DNA of 64,000 nucleotides from Photorhabdus noenieputensis (GCF_018448935.1 NZ_RCWC01000004.1:62001-126000), one strand, 5' to 3'. Positions 19,272-29,328 are shown, numbered from the stretch's first letter. Numbers and translations are program-made. The notes: a model not told the origin generated them from the letters alone.

Positions 19272-19946
19272 ATGTTGGAAATACGAAATGTGACGCATGC
19301 CTATGGCGAGCGAGTGATATTGAAAGAGTTAAATTTGCAGCTTAAGGAAAAACGGATTGCTATCATAGGTAGTAATGGTTGTGGCAAAAGTACATTCGCA
19401 CGTCTTCTTAATGGATTGTTGGTACCGAAAAGCGGTGATGTTTTGGTGGATGGTCTGAACACCAGAACGGAGGGTAAAGCGATCCGACGTAAGGTTGGTT
19501 TTGTATTTCAGAATCCTGACAATCAGATCGTTTTTCCAGTCGTTGAAGAAGATTTGGCCTTTGGAATGAAAAATCTCGGTTTTACCAAGGATAAGATTCG
19601 GCAAAGAACACAGGAGGCCCTTTCACGCTATGATTTACTTCAATTTAGGGAGCATCCAGCCCATCTTTTAAGTGGTGGTCAGAAACAACTCCTTGCGATT
19701 TCCGGTGTTCTTGTGATGGAGCCCGATTACATTATTTTTGATGAGCCTACAACCTTGCTGGATTTACGAAATAAGCGCCGTGTTGCCGAAGCAATCGATA
19801 ACCTATCTCAAACTGTGATTGTAGTGTCTCATGACCTTGATTTTTTGGCGGGATTTGATCGTGTTCTGGTTTTTGATGATGGCCGTGTCGTTGTTGATGA
19901 TATCCCCTCTATTGCTATTCCCGAGTATGTAAGGATGATGTTATGA
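19272..19946 (+). CDS. bioM: ECF transporter ATPase, biotin-type (BioM)
   Basis: This 224-residue ATP-binding protein energises an energy-coupling-factor vitamin importer. Walker [10 protein letters not shown] is at residues 33-41, the Q-loop with the ECF-typical QNPDNQ follows residue 80, the signature LSGGQKQ is at about 133-139 and Walker B IIFDEPT at 154-160. The length is short for an ABC ATPase but normal for BioM. It overlaps the following EcfT gene by 4 bases and BioY follows, so biotin is the likely substrate. It acts on the cytoplasmic face of the inner membrane. Confidence 0.9.
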   Translation: MLEIRNVTHAYGERVILKELNLQLKEKRIAIIGSNGCGKSTFARLLNGLLVPKSGDVLVDGLNTRTEGKAIRRKVGFVFQNPDNQIVFPVVEEDLAFGMKNLGFTKDKIRQRTQEALSRYDLLQFREHPAHLLSGGQKQLLAISGVLVMEPDYIIFDEPTTLLDLRNKRRVAEAIDNLSQTVIVVSHDLDFLAGFDRVLVFDDGRVVVDDIPSIAIPEYVRMML

Positions 19947-20572
19947 GCCTATCTGGGTATAACCCTGGTTCATCATTTGTGCATCGAGTTAGCCCTGGGC
20001 TCAAAATTATTTCTTTGGTCATTTTGGGAACATTACTTTTCGTTATTCCACGTATCGATCTTTCTGTTGCGGCGTTAGCGGGTATCGTACTTTTATACTT
20101 ATTAGCCAAAATCTCATTAAAAACGGCTTGGATGCAATTACGGCCGGCGTTATGGATCTTCGCGCTTATTTTTATAGTCCAATTGTTTCTACACCACTGG
20201 ACCGCAGGTGTACTTGTGGTAGTTCGTCTTGTTTCTCTTTTGTTGCTGGCCTCGCTGGTCACTCTCACTACTCGTTCTTCTGATATGATCGACGCATTGG
20301 AAAATGGGCTTGGGTGGCTATACTATTTTGGTATCAATCCTGGAAAAGTGAGCTTGGCTCTATCGCTTGCTTTGCGGTTTATCCCTGTTTTGGCGTCAAT
20401 TACAGAAGAAGTACGGGAGGCGCAGAAAGCAAGGGGCCTCGAAAAGAGTGTCATTGCAATTGCAGTGCCTGTTATTGTACGAATGCTCAAAATGGCAGAC
20501 GATATTTCGGCTGCTATTGAAGCTAGGTCCTATGATCCAGAATTTGGCAGAAAGAACTCGGGTAGCAAGTAA
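19943..20572 (+). CDS. bioN: ECF transporter transmembrane coupling subunit (BioN)
   Basis: This EcfT-type protein couples ATP hydrolysis by BioM to the substrate-binding protein BioY. The 209 residues include four or five hydrophobic segments between residues 20 and 120. The two Ala-Arg-Gly/Ser coupling motifs seen in EcfT proteins are present near the C-terminus: QKARGLEK and IEARSYDP. Its start overlaps the bioM stop (ATGA), and bioY follows after 40 bases. Confidence 0.9.
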   Translation: MSLSGYNPGSSFVHRVSPGLKIISLVILGTLLFVIPRIDLSVAALAGIVLLYLLAKISLKTAWMQLRPALWIFALIFIVQLFLHHWTAGVLVVVRLVSLLLLASLVTLTTRSSDMIDALENGLGWLYYFGINPGKVSLALSLALRFIPVLASITEEVREAQKARGLEKSVIAIAVPVIVRMLKMADDISAAIEARSYDPEFGRKNSGSK

Positions 20573-20612
20573 AGCAGGGGTTGTGGCTTTTTCGAAAAGA
20601 AAGGGGGATTAA

Positions 20613-21161
20613 ATGTCTACCAAAGATATTGTTTATATAGCGCTATTTGCCTCTTTAACCGTAGCACTGGGTTTATTTCCACCACTGACACTTCCTGTTG
20701 TGGGTGTTCCGATAACAGCGCAATCAATGGGAGCAATGCTTGCTGGTGCTATTATTGGTGCGAAACGGGGGGGATTAGCATTGTTGCTCTTTTGCGTTCT
20801 TGTTGCCGTTGGATTACCGGTAATGGCCGGAGGACGGGGAGGATTGAGTGTATTTCTCAGTCCAAGTGGCGGCTTTATTTTGGCGTGGCCAATTGCCGCT
20901 TTTGTTATCGGTTACTTGTATGAGAAAAATCTTGCAAAATTAAATACCTTTAAAGAAGCTGTGTTTCTTGTCTTTGGTGGAATTATGATTGTTTACGTGA
21001 TTGGTATCCCGTGGATTGCTACATTTGCCAATGTCAGCATTTGGCAAGCAACCATAGGTTCAATCGGATTCATACCGGGGGATATTATCAAAATCGTATT
21101 GGTTATTTTGATTGCGAAAACGGTTCGTCGAGCTTATCCCACTCTTGAGCCACGTTCTTAA
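20613..21161 (+). CDS. bioY: Biotin-binding S-component BioY
   Basis: BioY is the integral membrane protein that captures biotin with high affinity for the ECF transporter. The 182-residue protein has six hydrophobic segments. The family motifs are LPVVGVPITAQSMGAMLAGA and GGRGGLSVFLSPSGGFILAW, followed by the C-terminal GSIGFIPGDIIKIVLVILIA with the conserved PGD. A good ribosome-binding site (AAGGGGG) precedes the ATG. The order ATPase, EcfT, BioY makes a complete dedicated transporter. E. coli lacks this set and uses YigM instead. Confidence 0.94.
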   Translation: MSTKDIVYIALFASLTVALGLFPPLTLPVVGVPITAQSMGAMLAGAIIGAKRGGLALLLFCVLVAVGLPVMAGGRGGLSVFLSPSGGFILAWPIAAFVIGYLYEKNLAKLNTFKEAVFLVFGGIMIVYVIGIPWIATFANVSIWQATIGSIGFIPGDIIKIVLVILIAKTVRRAYPTLEPRS

Positions 21162-21214
21162 GTTTTTGTAGCGGAGTGATTGTTCAAATTCCAGATATAT
21201 CTTACTGAAATACA

Positions 21215-21979
21215 TTACGACCATAAAATCAGCTTCTTCTCATTTAATACACCGATGAAAGAGCCTGTTGCAATTCGATTGCTGCTTGCAGGCAGGATAA
21301 TATGAGGGTTGCTGGTGTTAAAAACGACGACAGAGCCAACTTGAGGTCGAAAAGTGAAAGATTCGCAATCAACCAATAGAGCACTATCATACGGTTTGTA
21401 TATTTTATCAACAACAGTGCTCTTGAATGGTTGGTTATAGATCACGGTTTCTCCTCCCTGAGAGGGAGATAAAATATAGAGGTTCCAAGCAAGCTGAGTC
21501 GATATATCTCCGACGACTAAATTTCCTTTCGCAAAAGTGGGTGCGTAGTCTACATGTAGATCCGAACCACCGGAGATAATCCGGACGATACCGGCAAAAT
21601 AGGGGCCAAATCCCGGTTCTTCTGCGACCGAAATGCTGAAATTTGTATCGTGATTGATATATCGAATGAACCGAGCAACTGGATCAAAAGCTTGATTGAT
21701 AATTTGGATGAGATCTTGCTTGGCTACGCTAACTTGAGAGAAATATTGCTCTTTGGGTCGATTGCGATAATGAGCGAGTGGATTTCCTAAATAAGACCCC
21801 GGCCTTCCAAATTCATATGGCTTTGCCTTCATGCTCAGTATTGCAGATGCAAGTTGTTCTGCTTCTTCTTGAGTGGCAAAATTATCTATCATCACTGCTG
21901 GAATCTTGTTATCTATGATTGCCTGCAAGCTTTCTGATGATAATTTGACAAGCTCGTTTGATACCCACCGTGACGACAT
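21215..21979 (-). CDS. 2-oxoglutarate/Fe(II)-dependent oxygenase family protein
   Basis: The 254-residue protein has the jelly-roll metal facial triad of 2OG/Fe(II) oxygenases: H142 and D144 in SDLHVDYAP, H226 in NTSNPHIILP, and R235 as the likely 2-oxoglutarate-binding residue. It resembles prolyl-hydroxylase-like or free amino-acid-hydroxylating members, but the substrate cannot be read. AGGAG precedes the start. It is convergent with bioY and divergent from the DUF1284 gene. It belongs to the accessory block between acrR and rsmS. It could act on a small molecule in a secondary pathway. Confidence 0.75.
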   Translation of the reverse strand: MSSRWVSNELVKLSSESLQAIIDNKIPAVMIDNFATQEEAEQLASAILSMKAKPYEFGRPGSYLGNPLAHYRNRPKEQYFSQVSVAKQDLIQIINQAFDPVARFIRYINHDTNFSISVAEEPGFGPYFAGIVRIISGGSDLHVDYAPTFAKGNLVVGDISTQLAWNLYILSPSQGGETVIYNQPFKSTVVDKIYKPYDSALLVDCESFTFRPQVGSVVVFNTSNPHIILPASSNRIATGSFIGVLNEKKLILWS

Positions 21980-22101
21980 AGTAGTCGACTCCTAGCCGAT
22001 TTTCTTTATATTAGAAAAATTGATCTATTGATGGTCAGTATTAATCGTATAGCATTGGTTGTATAAAAATGCAACATTTGTTCACGTTTGGGAACGCAAC
22101 A

Positions 22102-22539
22102 ATGACAATATCTCTGAGAGGTCATCACCTTTTGTGTATTCTTACCTACGCGGGCAACGGATATTCCCCTGATTTTGTTGAAAATTACAATAGGATTATT
22201 CCTCGAATTCGGGACGAGGATATTCTGATTGTGGCAGGGCCGGATGACATATGTATTCCTTTGCTTGGAGAAGATAAACCTCATTGCTTTGGCGAGAGTG
22301 TTATTGTTCGGGATAGTCGAGCTTTGGAAGCTGTTGGTTCTCTTATGGGCCGATCAATTGAGGTAGGTCATACTCTGAGGCTTGATGAAACCTATTTAAA
22401 ACGGGCGCGATGGGCTTTTAATCGCGGGATCATAAGAGCCGCTTGTGTAGGCTGTGAATGGGAACCGCTTTGTACTCGAATTGCTGCGGATGATTATTCT
22501 TCAACGTTTCTTAAACGAAATAATGGAAAGAGCGAGTGA
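22102..22539 (+). CDS. DUF1284 protein, probable iron-sulfur protein
   Basis: This 145-residue protein belongs to DUF1284, whose function is unknown. It begins MTISLRGHHLLCILTYAGNG, the family hallmark, and has further Cys residues at PHCFGES and CVGCEWEPLC, suggesting a metal or Fe-S site formed by the HHLLC and CxxC regions. The ATG at 22102 fits the family start; a frame from 22069 would add 11 non-conserved residues. It is divergent from the 2OG oxygenase across about 120 bases, and the two could share a regulatory region. Confidence 0.75.
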   Translation: MTISLRGHHLLCILTYAGNGYSPDFVENYNRIIPRIRDEDILIVAGPDDICIPLLGEDKPHCFGESVIVRDSRALEAVGSLMGRSIEVGHTLRLDETYLKRARWAFNRGIIRAACVGCEWEPLCTRIAADDYSSTFLKRNNGKSE

Positions 22540-22670
22540 CGATATTAAAGCCGTTTGAAATTTTGCAAAGGCTGATATTGATATGAATGTATGATCACAT
22601 ACTTAAGACAAACGGGAATCTTTTACAGTATCGATCAGGGTATCTCTATTGAGGTATTGAAGTAAGTTGC

Positions 22671-22838
22671 TCAATACTCCTTCGTTGACGGTGATTGCTT
22701 CGCTAATTTTGCTTGATAGTCGTGTTTGACTATTTCCAGTGCGGCGAGTGCGATTTCAGGAGTGATTTCATTGCATTCCAGTAAATAGATCAGATCAACA
22801 GCAAGTTGAACCTCGGGTGGTGCATGTTCGACGGACAT
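22671..22838 (-). CDS. rsmS: RsmS (YbaM) small pleiotropic regulator
   Basis: This 55-residue protein (MSVEHAPPEVQLAVDLIYLL...) matches E. coli YbaM/RsmS, which influences virulence-factor and motility regulation in Pectobacterium. The mechanism is not known. The ATG at 22838 has GAGGA 8 bases upstream and gives the family length; the open frame extends 20 residues further into priC. It lies directly downstream of priC and is probably cotranscribed, as in E. coli. Confidence 0.9.
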   Translation of the reverse strand: MSVEHAPPEVQLAVDLIYLLECNEITPEIALAALEIVKHDYQAKLAKQSPSTKEY

Positions 22839-22860
22839 AAAACATTCCTCATTTGAATCG

Positions 22861-23403
22861 TTAGTCCATGTTCTCTTGGTATTCGATTGATTTTTCAATA
22901 CGCATCAGAGATTGACGGCAACGTGCTAGTCTTCCAGCTAATGCCGCGATTTCTTTTTGTATTTTTTGTTGATGACTAAGTGTAGTTTGTTGATTCAATT
23001 TTAGCTCTCTATCATTGATCATTGCGAGTAGACGGCGTTCATAATCCTGATGTTCAGCCAGTTTGTGATACAGGTCAGTAGCTTGTTGTTTATATTCAAA
23101 TCGGCTCTCTTTTTTTCTCAATGACTGGGTGGACAATTCACGTTTTAATGCCTCTATTTGGGCAATTAGGCGTTCAGTTAGAAATACGACCTGTTCGGTT
23201 CGGTGATCCTGAACACACTCTTTGAGTTGTTCCATGTTGTGCCTGACTTCTTGTAGATAGCCTCGAAGTTTATCGCTATGTCGGTTAAATAAAGCCTGAT
23301 CAAACCGGGCAGTAGAGAATGGCGTGTCAGCTAATGGTGCTATCTCTTCCGCCAGTATATCGACCTGTTTTTCGAGTAAATTTAATAACGGCTGCGTATT
23401 CAT
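22861..23403 (-). CDS. priC: Primosomal replication protein N'' (PriC)
   Basis: PriC reloads the replicative helicase at stalled forks lacking a leading strand. The 180-residue, strongly charged helical protein matches E. coli PriC (175) in length and layout, including SDKLRGYLQEVR and the C-terminal CRQSLMRIEKSIEYQE. It contains long predicted coiled-coil stretches. It is divergent from apt. The ybaN gene that separates priC from apt in E. coli is absent here. Confidence 0.92.
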   Translation of the reverse strand: MNTQPLLNLLEKQVDILAEEIAPLADTPFSTARFDQALFNRHSDKLRGYLQEVRHNMEQLKECVQDHRTEQVVFLTERLIAQIEALKRELSTQSLRKKESRFEYKQQATDLYHKLAEHQDYERRLLAMINDRELKLNQQTTLSHQQKIQKEIAALAGRLARCRQSLMRIEKSIEYQENMD

Positions 23404-23464
23404 TTATACCCTAAAATGGTTATGTCTTGCGAAGCAGAATTAATCTGGGACGACAAAAAGTAGG

Positions 23465-23482
23465 CTGATGCGTGTTCATCAG
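23465..23482 (+). terminator. Small hairpin with T-run in the apt leader
   Basis: CTGATG (23465-23470) pairs with CATCAG (23477-23482), followed by TTGCTTTTTTCT. It lies 65 bases upstream of the apt start on its strand and resembles a weak intrinsic terminator or attenuator in the leader. Confidence 0.35.
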
Positions 23483-23546
23483 TTGCTTTTTTCTATCAGT
23501 TTACATAGATTTTAGAACCTTCGTGTTCTACCCATTGGCACCGATT

Positions 23547-24098
23547 ATGACCGCAAACGCGCAGCAACTGCAATTTATTAAAGACAGCATTGAAACGATT
23601 CCTGATTATCCAAAACCGGGGATTCTTTTTCGTGATATTACCACTTTATTGGATAACCCTCTTGCCTACCAAGCAACAATTGATCTTCTGGTAGAGCGAT
23701 ATCAGGACACAGGAATTACAAAAGTTGTTGGCACGGAAGCTCGCGGTTTTCTGTTTGGTGCCCCGGTTGCGTTACGTCTTGGTGTTGGTTTTGTTCCTGT
23801 TCGTAAAGCGGGCAAACTACCTCGGGAAACATTGCGTGAAACGTACAATCTAGAGTATGGCACTGATACGTTGGAAATGCATAAGGATAGCGTAAAAGAA
23901 AACGATAAAGTGTTGGTTATTGATGATTTGTTGGCAACGGGAGGGACGGTTGAAGCCACTGTCCGTTTAATCCGTCGCTTAGGTGGTGAAGTTTTTGAAG
24001 CGGCCTTTATTATTGGTTTGCTTGGTTTGGGCGGTGCTGAGCGTCTGCAAAGACAAGGTGTAAGTAGTTTTACGTTACTTGAATTCCCAGATCATTAA
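23547..24098 (+). CDS. apt: Adenine phosphoribosyltransferase
   Basis: Apt salvages adenine to AMP using PRPP. The 183-residue protein equals E. coli Apt in length. It carries [29 protein letters not shown] and the PRPP-binding [16 protein letters not shown]. The ATG at 23547 ([10 protein letters not shown]) matches the family start; 25 further open residues upstream are not conserved. It is followed by dnaX, as in E. coli. Confidence 0.97.
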   Translation: MTANAQQLQFIKDSIETIPDYPKPGILFRDITTLLDNPLAYQATIDLLVERYQDTGITKVVGTEARGFLFGAPVALRLGVGFVPVRKAGKLPRETLRETYNLEYGTDTLEMHKDSVKENDKVLVIDDLLATGGTVEATVRLIRRLGGEVFEAAFIIGLLGLGGAERLQRQGVSSFTLLEFPDH

Positions 24099-24128
24099 TC
24101 TACTTATTTTCGTATTACTAACATATCG

Positions 24129-24150
24129 GCCTCGCTGTCTATAGTGAGGC
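24129..24150. terminator. Hairpin between apt and dnaX
   Basis: GCCTCGCT (24129-24136) pairs with AGTGAGGC (24143-24150) with one G-T pair over a 6-base loop. There is no T-run after it, so it may be a weak terminator or a transcript-stabilising structure. Confidence 0.4.
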
Positions 24151-24194
24151 TGTGTTAGCATGGTGCTCAACTGTATTCGATTTTCCCGGTATCA

Positions 24195-26171
24195 ATGAGC
24201 TATCAGGTACTTGCCCGTAAGTGGCGTCCACAAATATTTTCTGATGTAATTGGTCAGGAATATATCTTGACTGCGTTAGCTAATGGCCTTGCCCACGGTC
24301 GGCTTCATCACGCCTATTTATTTTCTGGCACGAGAGGTGTCGGGAAAACAACGATCGCCCGTTTGTTTGCCAAGGGGCTAAATTGTGAAACGGGTATTAC
24401 TGATAAGCCTTGTGGTAAATGTGTTAATTGCCTTGAAATTGAACAGGGGCGATTTGTCGATTTAATTGAAATTGATGCGGCTTCCCGTACCAAAGTTGAA
24501 GATACGCGTGAATTACTAGATAACGTGCAATATGCTCCGGCTCGTGGGCGTTTTAAAGTCTACCTGATCGATGAAGTGCATATGCTTTCCCGCCACAGTT
24601 TCAATGCATTATTGAAAACGTTGGAAGAGCCGCCTGAGCATGTGAAATTTCTACTAGCAACGACTGATCCGCAAAAATTGCCAGTGACCATTCTTTCCCG
24701 TTGCTTGCAGTTTCATCTCAAATCGCTGGATATTGATCAAATAAGCGCTCAGCTTGAGCGTATTCTTAAAGCTGAACATATAGAGAGTGACAGTCGTGCT
24801 CGTCAGCTATTGGCTCGTGCTGCTGATGGCAGCATGCGTGATGCTTTGAGTCTGACAGATCAGGCTATTGCTATCGGGCAGGGCCAGGTAACAGCCGAAA
24901 TAGTTAGCTTGATGCTAGGAACGTTAGATGATGAACAGCCGTTATCAATTATTGAAGCATTGATTCGAGCTGACGGTCAGCAGGTTATGGCGTTGGTGGA
25001 ACAAGTTGCTTCGCGGGGGGCGGATTGGGAAGATTTATTGGTAGAGATTCTTTCATTGCTGCATCGTATTGCAATGCTTCAACTGTTACCTTCTCAACCG
25101 GAAATCACTTCCTCATCAATTGAAGGCCGTTTGCGCATATTGGCAAAAGCTATTTCACCGGAAGATGTACAACTTTATTATCAAACTTTGCTGATTGGTC
25201 GTAGGGACTTGCCGTATGCACCGGAGCGCAGGATGGGGGTTGAAATGGCTCTGTTCAGAGCTTTGGCATTTCATCCAAAAAAAGTTATTGAGGAGGTTGC
25301 AGCACCGGTGGTAAATCCTGCGGTTATACCATCAGTTACAACGCAGCCGAAACATAGTGATCAGGGGGATGCGCCACCTGCTAATTATATTAATGAACCG
25401 GCACAATTAGATCGAAGTTCTCCGTCGGAACCTCAGATACCTCAGGCGCTTGCATCAAGCCCAACCGCGCAGTTGCTGAAAGCAAGGAATGTGTTATCCC
25501 GACAGCAAGAGCAAACGCCAATAAAAAAGCCTGAATCGGCTACGCCTGTTAAGATGAAGTCAGCAATTTCGGCATTGGAACGGATTGCCGCAGTGTCAGG
25601 ACAGCGGCCTCAGTCATCAATAGATAAAAAACAGGAAAACAGACCTGAGAAAAAAGAAGCTTACCGTTGGCGCGCCAAGAATATTGAGGAGAAAACAGAA
25701 ACTCATGTGGCTACACCAAAGGCTTTAAGAACAGCTTTGGAACATGAGAAAACACCAGAGCTGGTAGAGAAATTAGCGGAAGAATCTAAACAGAGAGATG
25801 CATGGGCCGCAGAAGTTGGTAAACTTAAAATTCCTAAACTGGTGCAACAATTGGCATTAAATGCGTTCAAAGAGCAGGTTAGTGCAAATAATATCCGTTT
25901 ACACCTACGTTCGAGCCAGCGTCACCTTAATTCCGCTTTCGCACAGAAGTCATTAGCGGCGGCTTTGAGCGAGTTGTACGGCGCAACGGTTGAATTCAGC
26001 ATTATTGAAGATGATAATCCTGCGGAGAAAACTCCGCTGGAGTGGCGACAAGCCATTTATGAAGAGAAATTGGCACAAGCTCGCCAATCAATTATTGCGG
26101 ATAAAACTATTCAAACAATGCAGCAGGTATTTGATGCTGAATTGGATGAAGAGAGTATCCGACCGATTTAA
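24195..26171 (+). CDS. dnaX: DNA polymerase III subunits tau and gamma
   Basis: DnaX forms the clamp loader and organises the replisome; tau also binds polymerase and helicase. The 658-residue frame begins MSYQVLARKWRPQIFSDVIG. Walker A is GTRGVGKTT, the zinc-binding Cys cluster is CGKCVNCLEI, and the DExx motif is LIDEVHMLSRHSF. A variable linker follows residue 370, then the C-terminal tau domains. A slippery A-AAA-AAG at 25523 would give a short gamma form of about 446 residues, as in E. coli. It is upstream of ybaB and recR. Confidence 0.98.
   Translation: MSYQVLARKWRPQIFSDVIGQEYILTALANGLAHGRLHHAYLFSGTRGVGKTTIARLFAKGLNCETGITDKPCGKCVNCLEIEQGRFVDLIEIDAASRTKVEDTRELLDNVQYAPARGRFKVYLIDEVHMLSRHSFNALLKTLEEPPEHVKFLLATTDPQKLPVTILSRCLQFHLKSLDIDQISAQLERILKAEHIESDSRARQLLARAADGSMRDALSLTDQAIAIGQGQVTAEIVSLMLGTLDDEQPLSIIEALIRADGQQVMALVEQVASRGADWEDLLVEILSLLHRIAMLQLLPSQPEITSSSIEGRLRILAKAISPEDVQLYYQTLLIGRRDLPYAPERRMGVEMALFRALAFHPKKVIEEVAAPVVNPAVIPSVTTQPKHSDQGDAPPANYINEPAQLDRSSPSEPQIPQALASSPTAQLLKARNVLSRQQEQTPIKKPESATPVKMKSAISALERIAAVSGQRPQSSIDKKQENRPEKKEAYRWRAKNIEEKTETHVATPKALRTALEHEKTPELVEKLAEESKQRDAWAAEVGKLKIPKLVQQLALNAFKEQVSANNIRLHLRSSQRHLNSAFAQKSLAAALSELYGATVEFSIIEDDNPAEKTPLEWRQAIYEEKLAQARQSIIADKTIQTMQQVFDAELDEESIRPI
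25523..25534 (+). promoter_or_regulatory. Programmed -1 frameshift site in dnaX
   Basis: In frame, ATA AAA AAG CCT GAA contains the heptamer A-AAA-AAG, the same as in E. coli dnaX. After a -1 slip the ribosome reads GCC then TGA at 25532-25534, ending the gamma subunit one codon after the slip, as in E. coli. A short hairpin (AGCC/GGCT, 25528-25541) follows immediately. No clear upstream Shine-Dalgarno stimulator was seen. Confidence 0.85.
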
Positions 26172-26228
26172 CCATGCTGCAATCTGTACCTTAGTTGTAC
26201 GATGTAGCCATAGCGAAGAGAGAAATCT

Positions 26229-26558
26229 ATGTTTGGTAAAGGTGGTTTGGGCAATTTGATGAAACAGGCCCAGCAAATGCAGGACAAAATGCAGAAAATG
26301 CAAGAAGAGATCGCTAATCTGGAAGTGACGGGTGAATCGGGTGCGGGTCTGGTTAAAGTGACTATCAATGGTGCTCATAATTGCCGTCGTGTTGAGATCG
26401 ATCCAAGCCTGATGGAAGATGACAAAGAGATGCTGGAAGACCTGATTGCTGCTGCATTCAATGACGCAGCTCGTCGTATTGAAGAGACTCAGAAAGAGAA
26501 AATGGCAGGTATTTCCAGTGGGATGCAACTGCCACCAGGCTTTAAGATGCCATTCTGA
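26229..26558 (+). CDS. ybaB: Nucleoid-associated protein YbaB/EbfC
   Basis: YbaB is a small dimeric DNA-binding protein found in most bacteria next to recR. The 109-residue length equals E. coli YbaB. It begins [20 protein letters not shown] and contains the conserved [20 protein letters not shown]. It lies 57 bases after dnaX, and its stop overlaps the recR start by one base (TGATG), implying translational coupling. Confidence 0.97.
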   Translation: MFGKGGLGNLMKQAQQMQDKMQKMQEEIANLEVTGESGAGLVKVTINGAHNCRRVEIDPSLMEDDKEMLEDLIAAAFNDAARRIEETQKEKMAGISSGMQLPPGFKMPF

Positions 26559-27163
26559 TGCAAACCAGTCCTCTCCTTGAATCCTTGATGGAAGCATTAC
26601 GCTGTTTACCAGGGGTTGGCCCTAAATCTGCACAGCGGATGGCTTTTCATCTGCTCCAGCGTGATCGCAGTGGTGGAATGCGTTTGGCTCAGGCATTGAC
26701 CAGAGCGATGTCGGAAATTGGACACTGCAAATATTGTCGGACTTTTACTGAACAGGAACAGTGCACGATTTGTGCTAATCCACGCCGTCAACAAAATGGT
26801 CAAATCTGTGTGGTTGAAAGCCCTGCGGATATTCATGCTATTGAACAAACTGGGCAGTTTGCCGGGCGTTATTTTGTATTGATGGGGCATTTATCCCCAT
26901 TAGATGGTATTGGTCCAATGGATATTGGCTTAGATCATCTTGAGGATCGTCTCGCCACTGAAGAGATTTCAGAGGTGATTTTGGCGACTAATCCGACAGT
27001 GGAGGGAGAGGCCACTGCCAATTATATCGCAGAGATATGTGTTCAATACGGTGTGACAGCAAGTCGTATTGCTCATGGCGTACCAGTTGGTGGTGAACTT
27101 GAGATGGTGGATGGTACAACACTGTCTCATTCAATTGCCGGGCGGCAGAAGATTACTTATTAA
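26558..27163 (+). CDS. recR: Recombination mediator RecR
   Basis: RecR works with RecF and RecO to load RecA on gapped DNA. The 201-residue protein has an N-terminal helix-hairpin-helix ([18 protein letters not shown]), a zinc finger ([16 protein letters not shown]) and a Toprim domain ([15 protein letters not shown] onward). The length equals E. coli RecR. It is the last gene of the dnaX-ybaB-recR cluster. Confidence 0.98.
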   Translation: MQTSPLLESLMEALRCLPGVGPKSAQRMAFHLLQRDRSGGMRLAQALTRAMSEIGHCKYCRTFTEQEQCTICANPRRQQNGQICVVESPADIHAIEQTGQFAGRYFVLMGHLSPLDGIGPMDIGLDHLEDRLATEEISEVILATNPTVEGEATANYIAEICVQYGVTASRIAHGVPVGGELEMVDGTTLSHSIAGRQKITY

Positions 27164-27318
27164 TTTTCTGTTAGTGCCTTACAGTTTTGACCGAATAGTG
27201 TTGTAGCCTTTTAGAGTAAATCATAAAGGTTTTGAGGCGCTACATTTATGTGGCGCATGCCTTTCAGTTCATTTTGCTGTGATCAAAAGTGACTTCATGA
27301 TTCTTTTGGATAATCAAA

Positions 27319-27347
27319 CTTGAAATTCAACTTATTTATCCCCATCT
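27319..27347 (+). promoter_or_regulatory. Sigma-32 heat-shock promoter of htpG
   Basis: CTTGAA (27319-27324) and CCCCATCT (27340-27347) match the sigma-32 -35 and -10 elements with a 15-base spacer, 55 bases before the htpG start. E. coli htpG is a classical sigma-32 gene. Confidence 0.88.
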
Positions 27348-27401
27348 GCATATCATCGTCTGATTTTGTCTGTCTGAACTGGATTTAGATTGAGGTAATA
27401 A

Positions 27402-29300
27402 ATGAGTATGAAAGGTCAGGAAACCCGTGGATTTCAGTCTGAAGTAAAACAACTTCTGCAATTAATGATCCATTCACTCTATTCCAATAAAGAGATTTTC
27501 CTTCGTGAACTAATCTCAAACGCTTCCGATGCTGCTGACAAATTACGTTTCCGCGCATTATCCGCTCCAAAACTTTATGAAAATGATGGTGAACTGCGCG
27601 TTCGCCTCTCTTTTGATAAAGAAAATAGAAGCATCACAATTAGTGATAATGGCATTGGTATGACTCGTGATGAAGTCATCGATAATCTTGGAACAATCGC
27701 TAAATCAGGAACAAAAGCTTTTCTGGAATCTATTGGTTCAGATCAGGCTAAAGACAGCCAGTTAATTGGTCAGTTTGGTGTTGGGTTTTACTCTGCATTT
27801 ATTGTGTCTGATAAAGTCACTGTACGTACTCGTGCCGCTGGTGCTTCAATTGATCAGGGCGTATTCTGGGAATCTGCCGGAGAAGGCGATTACACGGTTG
27901 CTGATATTGAAAAAGAGACGCGTGGTACAGAGATCACCCTTCATTTACGTGAAGGAGAAGATGAATTCCTGAATGACTGGCGTTTGCGTTCTGTTATCAG
28001 TAAATACTCTGACCATATTGCTTTGCCGGTTGAAATTGAAACCAAAAATAAGAGCGAAGAAGAGGGTGAAGAGGATACGGTAACTTGGGAGAAGATTAAT
28101 AAAGCTCAAGCTTTGTGGACTCGTGGTAAATCTGAAATTACAGATGAAGAGTACAAAGAGTTCTACAAACATATTTCTCATGATTTTTCTGATCCGTTGA
28201 TCTGGAGCCATAACCGCGTAGAAGGTAAACAGGAATATACTAGCATGCTCTATATTCCATCTCAGGCTCCGTGGGATATGTGGAACCGTGAGCATAAGCA
28301 CGGGCTGAAATTGTATGTCCAGCGTGTGTTTATTATGGATGATGCGGAACAGTTTATGCCGAACTATTTACGCTTTGTCCGTGGCCTGATTGACTCCAAC
28401 GACTTGCCGCTGAACGTTTCCCGTGAAATTTTACAAGATAATTCGATTACCCGTAATTTACGTAATGCATTGACCAAACGTGCATTACAGATGCTGGATA
28501 AACTGGCGAAAGATGATGCAGAAAAATACCAGCAATTCTGGCAACAGTTTGGTCTGGTAATGAAAGAAGGCCCGGCAGAGGATAGTACTAACAAAGAAGC
28601 TATCGCTAAATTGCTACGTTTTGCTTCTACTCATGATGATAGCTCGGCACAAACAGTTTCTTTGGAAGAGTATGTTAGTAGGATGACTGAAGGTCAGGAT
28701 AAGATCTACTACATCACCGCAGACAGTTATGCTGCCGCGAAAAACAGTCCTCATTTGGAGCTGTTCCGTAAGAAAGGTATTGAGGTTTTGTTGCTGTCAG
28801 AACGCATTGACGAATGGATGATGGGATACCTCACTGATTTTGACGGTAAAAAATTCCAGTCAGTCAGTAAAGCCGATGAATCTCTGGATAAACTGGCAGA
28901 TGAAAACAAAGCCGAGCAAGAAGAAATTGAAAAGCAGTTGGAGCCGTTTGTTGAGCGGGTGAAAACACTGCTAGGTGATCGAGTAAAAGAGGTTAAATTG
29001 ACTCACCGTCTGACTGATACTCCAGCAATTGTGACAACAAATGCGGATGAAATGAGTACGCAGATGGCGAAATTGTTTGCTGCGGCGGGTCAACAGGTGC
29101 CGGACGTTAAGTACAATTTTGAACTGAATCCTGATCATCAGTTGGTAAAACTGGCTGCTGATATCAGTGATGAAGCTAAATTCGCGGATTGGATTGAACT
29201 GTTGCTTGATCAGGCATTGTTTGCTGAGCGTGGCACATTAGAAGACCCAAATCAGTTTATTCGCCGTATGAATCAGTTGCTATTGTCTGAAAAAGCTTGA
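27402..29300 (+). CDS. htpG: Chaperone HtpG (bacterial Hsp90)
   Basis: HtpG is the ATP-dependent Hsp90 chaperone that remodels client proteins with DnaK. The 632-residue protein has the GHKL ATPase N-domain ([41 protein letters not shown]), the middle domain with NVSREILQ, and the C-terminal dimerisation domain. The start at 27402 (MSMKGQE) has GAGG 6 bases upstream; E. coli begins at the second Met (27408). A sigma-32 promoter precedes it and a strong terminator follows. Confidence 0.98.
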   Translation: MSMKGQETRGFQSEVKQLLQLMIHSLYSNKEIFLRELISNASDAADKLRFRALSAPKLYENDGELRVRLSFDKENRSITISDNGIGMTRDEVIDNLGTIAKSGTKAFLESIGSDQAKDSQLIGQFGVGFYSAFIVSDKVTVRTRAAGASIDQGVFWESAGEGDYTVADIEKETRGTEITLHLREGEDEFLNDWRLRSVISKYSDHIALPVEIETKNKSEEEGEEDTVTWEKINKAQALWTRGKSEITDEEYKEFYKHISHDFSDPLIWSHNRVEGKQEYTSMLYIPSQAPWDMWNREHKHGLKLYVQRVFIMDDAEQFMPNYLRFVRGLIDSNDLPLNVSREILQDNSITRNLRNALTKRALQMLDKLAKDDAEKYQQFWQQFGLVMKEGPAEDSTNKEAIAKLLRFASTHDDSSAQTVSLEEYVSRMTEGQDKIYYITADSYAAAKNSPHLELFRKKGIEVLLLSERIDEWMMGYLTDFDGKKFQSVSKADESLDKLADENKAEQEEIEKQLEPFVERVKTLLGDRVKEVKLTHRLTDTPAIVTTNADEMSTQMAKLFAAAGQQVPDVKYNFELNPDHQLVKLAADISDEAKFADWIELLLDQALFAERGTLEDPNQFIRRMNQLLLSEKA

Positions 29301-29328
29301 TTTAACTATATTTCTTGATAACGATTGT

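Noticed and set aside
26088-26597. 169-residue minus-strand frame across dnaX-ybaB-recR
   Set aside because: It is antisense to three conserved genes and has His/Phe-rich composition typical of a shadow frame.
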